A program made the position numbers and the translations under genes. A stretch of 64,000 bases of DNA, taken from Bacteroidota bacterium. GTDB taxonomy: Bacteria; Bacteroidota; Ignavibacteria; Ignavibacteriales; Ignavibacteriaceae. Positions 40,735 through 48,364 of the stretch are shown here, piece by piece. The notes under the pieces were generated by a model. The model searched no databases. It was not told the origin of the DNA and saw only the letters and a list, made by a program, of their open reading frames with translations. Where the stretch lies: the NCBI GenBank assembly GCA_021815405.1, contig JAKAGV010000008.1:186001-250000 (forward strand). The letters run 5' to 3'. Within the stretch, counting starts at the first letter, position 1; each line of letters begins with the position of its first letter.

Positions 40735-42129
40735 TTACCGGTTTTTTAATGAATCCAGCCTTTTATAATATTTATCAGCATTCTTTAGATGCTCTTTATA
40801 ATTCGAGGTAAATAAATGTCCTCCGTTACCGCTGGCTACAAAATATAGATAATCGGTTTTAGCCGGATAAAGCGCAGCCAAAATTGCTGCCTTAGCCGGA
40901 TTGTCTATTGGACCTGGCGGCAGTCCGTAATTCCGGTAAGTGTTATAAGGCGAATCAATTTTCAAGTCATTGTTATTTAATCTGACCCACTTTCCCTGCC
41001 TGGCAAATTCAACTGTCGGATCAGCTTGAAGCTTCATTCCTTTTTTCAATCGGTTATAATAAACACCTGCAATTAAAGGCATCTCGGATTTTTTATTCGT
41101 CTCGCCCTGAACAATTGAAGCAATTGTTAGAACCTTCTGAACTGAATAACCAATCTGCTTTGCACGCTGCCTCAAAGAATCATTCATAAATTTTTTGAAT
41201 CCATTGACAAGAATTTTAACCGCTTCTTCCGGCGAGCTTCGTTCATAAATGTAATATTGCTCCGGTATAATATAACCTAGAAGCGAAGAAGAACTTACTC
41301 CAAGCGAATCTAAAAAATCTTTATCCTCGCACAAACTTAATATTGATGATGAATCAATAAAAGCATCATGCTGAACTTGCGAAGCGACCCATTGCAGAGA
41401 AGAACCTGGGATAATATTTATAACCTTTAGTAAATCCCCTTTAACGCTTATAAAATAATCAAGTAGGTCGAGATAACTTAGCCCATTCGGAATATAATAT
41501 CGTGCCGCTTTAACTTTCTTTTCAGCACCGTAAATAAAAGCTGCAATCTTAAAATTTGTTTTGCTTGGAATTATACCTTTGGAATAAACATCATCCACTA
41601 TCTCAGAAAAAGGCTCACCTCTTCTCACTTCAACTTCGATTGGCGATTTGCCTTTGTAATAATTCGGCGTAAAAAAAGTAAAGTACATTATCAATAGGAT
41701 GATAACAAAGAATGCTCCGACAATAAAAAATTCTTTTTTAGACAGAAGCTTACCAAATCCTACCTTCATCTTCTTTGCCGAGATATTAAAAATATTTCCT
41801 TTATCTTGTTCTTCTCTTTGTATAGCGCGCGATTCATCAAGTATACGTTCATAAATTCTTAGAAGCGCCTCTTTAGTTAAAGGCTCTTCAACATAGGAAC
41901 CGATTCTGTCGGCAATTTCTTTTTCTCTTTGCGGATTATAAGTCGGAAGGTTCATCGATCGCTTCACTCTGCCGATAAGAACGGAATGCAGTGTCCTCTT
42001 GCTTATCAAAGGCACTACCTGCTTATCAATTTCATCTATTCCGTCTCTTAGCTTTTTAAGAAGTTCCTCCCGCTCCTTAATGCTTAGCGTATTTAATTCA
42101 TTCTCTATTTTTCTAATTATGTCTTCCAT
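40735..42129 (-). CDS. mltG: Chorismate mutase (AroQ-type) - MltG (YceG-like endolytic transglycosylase) fusion
   Basis: aa ~20-108 LRDGIDEIDKQVVPLISKRTLHSVLIGRVKRSMNLPTYNPQREKEIADRI...LLRIYERILDESRAIQ matches the AroQ pattern; TM at ~131-150; C-terminal MltG motifs IASIVQGETNKKSEMPLIAGVYYNRLKKGMKLQADPTV, YGLPPGPIDNPAKAAILAALYPAKTDYLYFVA. Confidence 0.9.
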   Translation of the reverse strand: MEDIIRKIENELNTLSIKEREELLKKLRDGIDEIDKQVVPLISKRTLHSVLIGRVKRSMNLPTYNPQREKEIADRIGSYVEEPLTKEALLRIYERILDESRAIQREEQDKGNIFNISAKKMKVGFGKLLSKKEFFIVGAFFVIILLIMYFTFFTPNYYKGKSPIEVEVRRGEPFSEIVDDVYSKGIIPSKTNFKIAAFIYGAEKKVKAARYYIPNGLSYLDLLDYFISVKGDLLKVINIIPGSSLQWVASQVQHDAFIDSSSILSLCEDKDFLDSLGVSSSSLLGYIIPEQYYIYERSSPEEAVKILVNGFKKFMNDSLRQRAKQIGYSVQKVLTIASIVQGETNKKSEMPLIAGVYYNRLKKGMKLQADPTVEFARQGKWVRLNNNDLKIDSPYNTYRNYGLPPGPIDNPAKAAILAALYPAKTDYLYFVASGNGGHLFTSNYKEHLKNADKYYKRLDSLKNR

Positions 42130-42139
42130 CAGTGCCTAA

Positions 42140-42236
42140 ACTATGGTATAAAGGTATTGGGATAAAAGTTATACGGTATATTGGAACGAAAGTACAAAGG
42201 GAAGTAGTCTACCACTATACCGATATACCCTATACC
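42140..42236. repeat. Intergenic repeat family C, copy
   Basis: ctatggtataaaggtattgggataaaag...ctataccgatataccctatacc. Confidence 0.5.
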
Positions 42237-42300
42237 GAATTCTGCTATTACATAAACTTAAAAATTTATCAGTCATATACTCTTTACATGCCGTTACATC

Positions 42301-43317
42301 TTAACCCGCGAAGTGAGCTTTTGTTAACCCCGGGAAAGGGCTGTAAGTCAATTGCGATTGATAACCTTCTTCAAAAAGCTTTAAGCCGCGATACGCTATC
42401 ATAGCAGCATTATCACCGCAAAATTCCATCCGCGGAATTACAATTTTCTTTCTATGCTTCTCAGCTATTGCAATTGCTGCTTCTCTTAATGCTTTATTTG
42501 CAGCTACTCCGCCGGCAACGGAAATTGATTTTACCTCAAAATTCTTCAAAGCCTTTTCCAAATTCTTTGATAAGGCTTTAACAGCCGCTACTTGAAACGA
42601 AGCAGCAATATCATTCAATTCATTTTCCGGGATGTTTCCGCCATCGGGATAATTTTTCTGAACATATCTTAACACCGCAGTCTTCAATCCGCTGAGAGAA
42701 AAATTATAAGGATCTTTCAACTCGGCAACCGGGAAAATAATTTTTTTCCCGTTACCATTCGAAGCAGCTTTCTGAATTTTCGGTCCGCCTGGATAACCGA
42801 GACCTAAAATCTTTGCAACTTTATCAAAAGCCTCACCGGCAGCGTCGTCAACAGTTGTACCGAGCTTTCTAATTTTTGTATCGCTTTCAACAATCAGTAA
42901 TAAAGTATGACCACCTGAAACCACAAGCGCAAGATAAGGAAACTCCGGCTGCTCTTCCATTAAAAAGCCGGAATAAATATGTCCTTCAATATGATTTACT
43001 GCAACAAATGGTTTTTGTAAAGAATATGCTAAGCCTTTCGCAAAGGTTAAACCAACAAGCAAGGCGCCAATCAATCCCGGACCCGCAGTAGAGCACACCA
43101 AATCGATGTCGCTCAAATTCAATTTTGATTTTTCAAGTGCATCTTTAAGAAGAGGAATAACAATCTGAAGATGAGCACGGCTCGAAAGCTCCGGCACTAC
43201 TCCGCCGTACTTTGAATGAAAATCTTGAGACGAAATTAAATTCGCTGTCAGTTTTCCATCAGATATAATTGCGACCGAAGTTTCGTCGCATGAGCTTTCG
43301 ATTCCTAATACATTCAT
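42301..43317 (-). CDS. tsaD: tRNA N6-adenosine threonylcarbamoyltransferase TsaD
   Basis: MNVLGIESSCDETSVAI; VNHIEGHIYSGFL. Confidence 0.97.
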   Translation of the reverse strand: MNVLGIESSCDETSVAIISDGKLTANLISSQDFHSKYGGVVPELSSRAHLQIVIPLLKDALEKSKLNLSDIDLVCSTAGPGLIGALLVGLTFAKGLAYSLQKPFVAVNHIEGHIYSGFLMEEQPEFPYLALVVSGGHTLLLIVESDTKIRKLGTTVDDAAGEAFDKVAKILGLGYPGGPKIQKAASNGNGKKIIFPVAELKDPYNFSLSGLKTAVLRYVQKNYPDGGNIPENELNDIAASFQVAAVKALSKNLEKALKNFEVKSISVAGGVAANKALREAAIAIAEKHRKKIVIPRMEFCGDNAAMIAYRGLKLFEEGYQSQLTYSPFPGLTKAHFAG

Positions 43318-44216
43318 TATTTAGCTGTAAATAAACTTTTAAAAATATATCCTGCAATCTGCGGATTTTCTTTTAACCTTCTAACCGAATACGGGTACCA
43401 ATCTTTTCCGAACGGAACATAAATTCTGATTTTGTAGCCTTCGGAGTTCGTCTTGTCACGCCGGTCTTCTCTTACACCAAGCAGCATTTGAAATTCATAT
43501 TTATCTTTCGGGACGTTTAGCTGCTCGATCATTTTCTTTGCCGAATTAATAAGATAATCATCATGAGTTGCAATGCCAACATAATTACCTGATTTTAACA
43601 TCAACTCAAGTACTTTCAAATAATTTTCTCTCACCTTCTCGCGGTCTTTATATGCAATTGACGCCGGCTCAATATAAATTCCTTTACACAGCCGGTAGTT
43701 AGTTCCAAGCTTGTTCAGCAGAACCACATCGTCGAACGTCCGTTTCAAATATGCCTGGACTACGATGCCGACGTTGTCGTAATTCTCAATCAATTTTTTA
43801 TAAAGATTGATTGTTGCATCCGTGTATGGCGAATCCTCCATATCAATACGAACGAAGTTGTTCAGTTGTTTTGCTTTCTCTACAAGTTCTTTAATTTGAT
43901 TGAAAGCAAAGTCTTTATCGATGCTCAATCCCATCTGCGTAGGCTTGATCGAAAGATTGGCTTTCAGCTTTTCAGTTTCAATAGTGTTAAGAACTTCAAG
44001 CGCTTTGTTCTTGGCTTCCACGGCTTCTTCTTTGTTCTTTACCGATTCGCCGAGAACGTCAATTGTCGCATAGATTCCTTTTTCATTTAATGATTTTACC
44101 ATTTTAATTGCTGAGTCCAGTGTTTCGCCGGCAATATATCTTTTGGAGAAAAAGCCGACCATCGCTTTTGGCATCATCTGGACTATCGCTACAATAATTT
44201 TGTTAAAGAACGACAC
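43317..44216 (-). CDS. Monofunctional proline dehydrogenase
   Basis: IRIDMEDSPYTDATINLYKKL, VQAYLKRTFDDV, RLCKGIYIEPASIAY, EFQMLLGVREDRRD, IYVPFGKDWYPYSVRRLKENP. Confidence 0.92.
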   Translation of the reverse strand: MSFFNKIIVAIVQMMPKAMVGFFSKRYIAGETLDSAIKMVKSLNEKGIYATIDVLGESVKNKEEAVEAKNKALEVLNTIETEKLKANLSIKPTQMGLSIDKDFAFNQIKELVEKAKQLNNFVRIDMEDSPYTDATINLYKKLIENYDNVGIVVQAYLKRTFDDVVLLNKLGTNYRLCKGIYIEPASIAYKDREKVRENYLKVLELMLKSGNYVGIATHDDYLINSAKKMIEQLNVPKDKYEFQMLLGVREDRRDKTNSEGYKIRIYVPFGKDWYPYSVRRLKENPQIAGYIFKSLFTAK

Positions 44217-44272
44217 AAGTACTCCTGTTTATTATCCTGTTCCGCTGAACTTGTATTATACGAAACAGCCGT

Positions 44273-45106
44273 TCAGCTCTTATATGTTTTTCCTGCTTCG
44301 TATGTACCAAACTTTTTTATGCTAAGTGAAATTTCTGATAGATGGTTTATCGCATTCTTTACTCTTTCTTCTTCGAGACTGCCAGTCAAGTCAGCGTAGA
44401 ACATGTACTCGAAGGGCTTGTGCGGAATCGGTCGTGATTCAATCTTTACAAGATTTATATCCCGCAATGCAAACACACTTAATGATTTGAAAAGTGCGCC
44501 CGGAATATTCTTAAGCTCAAAGCAAATTGAGGTCTTCGGATTCTGAAACTCATCTTGGATTTTCTTTTTACTGATTATTAGAAATCGCGTGTAATTTTCC
44601 CGGTTGTTTTGAATCTGACTCTTGAGAATTTTAAGATTATAAATCTCCGCTGCTTCCCTGCTTGCGACCGCTGCCGAAGGAACGCCTTTATCCTGAAGCG
44701 AAATCAGCGCTGAGCCTGCTGTATCGTATGCCGGAACAAGTTCTGCATTCTTTAATGTTTTTAAAAAAATTGAGCACTGCCCCAGTGCCTGCGGATGCGA
44801 ATAAATCTTTTTGATGTCTTCCAGCTTATAATTTTGATTTGCAAGCAGACAATGGTTTATCTGCAAGTTAAGCTCGCCGACTATCGTAAGCGAATATTGA
44901 AGCAGTAAATCGTAAGTTTCAAACACACTGCCATAAAGAGAATTCTCAATAGGGATGATTCCAAAATCAACCGAGCCGTTTTTTACTTTTATAAAGACGT
45001 CTTCAAACGAAAACGAAGGTGAGACCGAAACACCATCGCCAAAATATTTCATCGAGGCAATTTCGCTAAACGCGCCGCGTTCACCCTGGAATGCAACATT
45101 AACCAT
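44273..45106 (-). CDS. pheA: Prephenate dehydratase (PDT + ACT), no chorismate mutase domain
   Basis: VNVAFQGERGAFSEIASMKYF, NYTRFLIISKK, C-terminal ACT-like KTSICFELKNIPGALFKSLSVFALRDINLVKIESRP. Confidence 0.94.
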   Translation of the reverse strand: MVNVAFQGERGAFSEIASMKYFGDGVSVSPSFSFEDVFIKVKNGSVDFGIIPIENSLYGSVFETYDLLLQYSLTIVGELNLQINHCLLANQNYKLEDIKKIYSHPQALGQCSIFLKTLKNAELVPAYDTAGSALISLQDKGVPSAAVASREAAEIYNLKILKSQIQNNRENYTRFLIISKKKIQDEFQNPKTSICFELKNIPGALFKSLSVFALRDINLVKIESRPIPHKPFEYMFYADLTGSLEEERVKNAINHLSEISLSIKKFGTYEAGKTYKS

Positions 45107-45719
45107 TAGTAATTATCAAACCTTTTAAAATTGATGCGAGCAAGGAAGCTTTATTTTTCAAGTCATCCTTGCTGCCGTTATTTTCAAATACAAAATCAGC
45201 AGCCTGAGCTTTCTCATCATCCGGAATCTGATTCTCATTCCGCTTTACGAATTGTTCGGCAGAATATTTTTCAGAGCTCATTTTTCTTTTCATTCTGACT
45301 TCCTCCGGTGCGGTAATTAAAACAACAAAATCAAAATTATTTTCCATTTTAGCTTCATAAATCAAAGCTGCCTCTGCCGCTGCGATGTCATTATCTTTCA
45401 AAATATCATCCGCTAAAATATTAACTTTTTGAATAACTTTTGGGTGGATAATCGAATTAATTTTCTCAACATTTTCCGGATTAGAAAAAACTTTCTCTGC
45501 AAGGAATTTCTTATCCGGCTTGCCGTTAATAAAGGATTCCTTGCCAAAAGTTTTCTTTATCTTTTCAATAATCGCTTTATCGCTCTCGAGCAGTTTCTTA
45601 GATACATCATCCACATTGATTACCGGAATTCCATTCTGCTTCAGATATTCACAGAACAAAGATTTACCGGAACCAATGCTTCCGGTAACCGCAAGCTTTA
45701 TCTTTTTTCTTTTATTCAC
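45099..45719 (-). CDS. coaE: Dephospho-CoA kinase
   Basis: LAVTGSIGSGKSLFCEYLKQNGIPVINVDDVSKKLL. Confidence 0.93.
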   Translation of the reverse strand: MNKRKKIKLAVTGSIGSGKSLFCEYLKQNGIPVINVDDVSKKLLESDKAIIEKIKKTFGKESFINGKPDKKFLAEKVFSNPENVEKINSIIHPKVIQKVNILADDILKDNDIAAAEAALIYEAKMENNFDFVVLITAPEEVRMKRKMSSEKYSAEQFVKRNENQIPDDEKAQAADFVFENNGSKDDLKNKASLLASILKGLIITNG

Positions 45720-45881
45720 AAACTACCGTTCATTAAAAAGCGAAGACCAAAAATAATTCAGTCTCCGCCGTGTTTACATCTTATGCAACTTTAGAAGTCA
45801 AAAAATTAAAATATAAAATTTAAATTAATTTTTTTCATTCTTTTGCAACTTCGAAGGTTGCTCACCTGATATTGTCAAAGC

Positions 45882-47444
45882 TTATTTAGCATATCCAATC
45901 TTCCGAACTTCCCGGATAACCGTTACCTTTATCTGTCCGGGGTATTCCATTTCGCCTTCAATCTTTGCCGCGATGTCGTGTGCAAGCTTTTCAGCGACAA
46001 GGTCGTCAATCTTATCGTGCTCGACAACTACTCTTACTTCTCTTCCTGCCTGGATTGCATAAGTCTTCGCAACTCCTTCAAATGATTTTGCAAGCGCTTC
46101 AAGATTTTCAAGCCGCTTCACATAGCCTTCCAGAGGCTCTCTTCGCGCGCCCGGTCTTGCACCGCTTATTGCATCCGCCGCCTGCACAAGAGGTGCAATC
46201 GGGTGTTCCATCTCGATATCTTCATGGTGGGAACCAACCGCATTTATAACTATTGGATGCTCTTTATATTTTTTTGTTAACTCATAACCAAGCAATGCAT
46301 GCGGACCTTCAACACTTTTGTCCACAGTCTTGCCAATGTCGTGAAGAAGCCCTGCACGCTTAGCAATAGTTGCATCAAGTCCAACCTCTGCCGCCATTAT
46401 TCCGGTTAAGTAAGCAACTTCAATACTGTGCTGCAAAAGATTTTGACCGTAACTTGAGCGGTATTTCATTCTTCCGATGTGCTTAATCAGTTCCTGGTGC
46501 ATGTTGTGTAAGCCAAGTTGAAGAATTGTATTTTCACCATCGCGAACCATGTCTTCCAAAAGTTCCTGCTGGACTTTCTGAACTATCTCTTCAATCCTCG
46601 CTGGATGAATTCTACCGTCAAGAATTAATTTTTCCAGAGATACTCTTGCAACTTCTCTTCTGAACTGGTCAAATGAAGAAAGGAGAATGGCTTCCGGCGT
46701 ATCATCGACAATAACATCAACTCCGGTAGCGGCTTCGAACGCACGGATGTTGCGTCCTTCCTTGCCTATAATTCTCCCCTTCATCTCGTCGTTATTTATC
46801 TGCACAACGGAAACAGTAGTTTCGATAGAATGGTCCGCAGCCGTTCTTTGAATAGCCTGGACAATTATTTTCTGTGCTTCTTTCTTTGCATCGGCTTTTG
46901 CTTTGTCATGCATTTCTTTAACCATGACCGAAACATCTGCCCGCGCAGAATTGGTCATGTTTTCAATCAGCATTTTCTTTGCCTCTTCGGCAGTTAAGCC
47001 GGAAATCTTTTCCAGCTTTTCGTTTTGTTCTGCTTCAAGCCTCTGAGCATCGGCAAGCTTTTGCTCGATGTTCTTTTTTAAATCAAGTAAATCTCTTTCA
47101 GTATGCTTATTCTCCTTCTCTTTCCTAATTACTAAATCGAACTTCTTCTCAATATTTTCTTCGCGTACGTTTAACTGTTTCTCAAGGTTACTGATTTTTT
47201 GTCTTTTCTGATTTACTTCGTTATCGAATTCAACTTTCTTTTTGTACCATTCGTCTTTTACTTCAAGTAATTTTTCTCTCTTAATGTTATTGGCTTCCTT
47301 CTGAGCTTCGGCAATAATTTGTTTGGATTTATCTTCCGCTGCATTTATACTCTTCTTTCCAATCCTATTATTAAACTGCCATCCTAAGTAGAAAAATAAT
47401 ACCACGAGAACAATGACCATAGGTATTAGTATAATTACATCCAT
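45882..47444 (-). CDS. rny: Ribonuclease Y
   Basis: N-terminal TM, coiled coil, KH (GRIIGKEGRNIRAFE) and HD (GLLHDIGK) domains; start set at ATG preceded by ggagga. Confidence 0.96.
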   Translation of the reverse strand: MDVIILIPMVIVLVVLFFYLGWQFNNRIGKKSINAAEDKSKQIIAEAQKEANNIKREKLLEVKDEWYKKKVEFDNEVNQKRQKISNLEKQLNVREENIEKKFDLVIRKEKENKHTERDLLDLKKNIEQKLADAQRLEAEQNEKLEKISGLTAEEAKKMLIENMTNSARADVSVMVKEMHDKAKADAKKEAQKIIVQAIQRTAADHSIETTVSVVQINNDEMKGRIIGKEGRNIRAFEAATGVDVIVDDTPEAILLSSFDQFRREVARVSLEKLILDGRIHPARIEEIVQKVQQELLEDMVRDGENTILQLGLHNMHQELIKHIGRMKYRSSYGQNLLQHSIEVAYLTGIMAAEVGLDATIAKRAGLLHDIGKTVDKSVEGPHALLGYELTKKYKEHPIVINAVGSHHEDIEMEHPIAPLVQAADAISGARPGARREPLEGYVKRLENLEALAKSFEGVAKTYAIQAGREVRVVVEHDKIDDLVAEKLAHDIAAKIEGEMEYPGQIKVTVIREVRKIGYAK

Positions 47445-47473
47445 TTTTCCTCCGTTGTAAGGATTAATATAAG

Positions 47474-47677
47474 TACCGCATCTGTCAGTCACTGAATAAT
47501 AAGGCGAAAAACCCTATTAAATCAGTGTGGGAACTTGCCCGAACGCTTTTTGCTTCCTCTGTCCCGAAATCGGGATTCCGATTAAATCGAAATGAGGCCT
47601 GTAATAGACGCCGAAAGTCAAACTCCCTGTGTATAGAAAGTTAGTTTTTCATTTTATTACGGACTGACAGAGCGGTA
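47474..47677 (-). ncRNA. ssrS: Candidate 6S-like RNA (ssrS) in zapA-rny intergenic region
   Basis: ~200-nt non-coding interval; outer inverted repeat TACCGC-TCTGTCAGTC / GACTGACAGATGCGGTA; inner pairing GGGAGTTTG / CAAGTTCCC; apical hairpin ATTTCGAT-TTA-ATCGGAAT. Synteny with zapA is typical of 6S RNA genes. Confidence 0.55.
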
Positions 47678-47684
47678 GTAACTT

Positions 47685-47981
47685 TTAAGATGGGTTAGAC
47701 ATAGCCGGGTCATTCAAGAGAAGCTTAATCTTTTTGATTTTGTCGGAAGCCTGAATAATAAACTCGCGGTTCTTATTCTTCTCAAGGAATAAGTCGTAAG
47801 CAATGTTTAGGCATGCAATAATTGCAATGGTCTGCGCCGGTTGGTCGGGCAGTTCTTCCTTTGTTTCCTCCATTACTTTGTTTACGTAGAGTGCAAGTTC
47901 TTTTGCAATCTCTTCGTTTTCAACTAATAGAGAATATTCTTTGTCAAATATTTTTATTTTAAGCTTTTTCTTGTCCTTCAT
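47685..47981 (-). CDS. zapA: Cell division protein ZapA
   Basis: KIKIFDKEYSLLVENEEIAKELALYVNKVMEE...AIIACLNIAYDLFLEK. Confidence 0.85.
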   Translation of the reverse strand: MKDKKKLKIKIFDKEYSLLVENEEIAKELALYVNKVMEETKEELPDQPAQTIAIIACLNIAYDLFLEKNKNREFIIQASDKIKKIKLLLNDPAMSNPS

Positions 47982-48019
47982 TATGTCTTTTCCACCTAAC
48001 AAACAATAAGTTTAAGAAC

Positions 48020-48364
48020 TTATGCCTGCCTTTCTGCCTTGCTTTCGGGCAGATTGGTAGACAGATGATATTCAATTTTAGAAATCAAATTTTGTATCCT
48101 AATTTTTAAATTCTCTCTCTCCTTCAAATTTAATGAATTAAACAAATTAGTTTCACCATCCTCTTTTTGGCTTTGAATTTCTCCTTCAATTTTAGAAAGT
48201 TTCTGCGTTAAGAAAGTATTCTCCGTCTTCAACTGTTTCAATTGCTCTTCAAGCTCGGCATTCCTGGAATGCAGCTCCTGATTTTTATGAGCAAGACTTG
48301 AAAGCTGCGTCTCAATCGCAGTCAAATCGTTTATAAGGACTTCGTACTTGGTTAAGTCTGCCAC
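48020..48364 (-). CDS. Small coiled-coil protein (ZapB-like context)
   Basis: Heptad-rich helical sequence between zapA and pheT. Confidence 0.6.
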   Translation of the reverse strand: MADLTKYEVLINDLTAIETQLSSLAHKNQELHSRNAELEEQLKQLKTENTFLTQKLSKIEGEIQSQKEDGETNLFNSLNLKERENLKIRIQNLISKIEYHLSTNLPESKAERQA

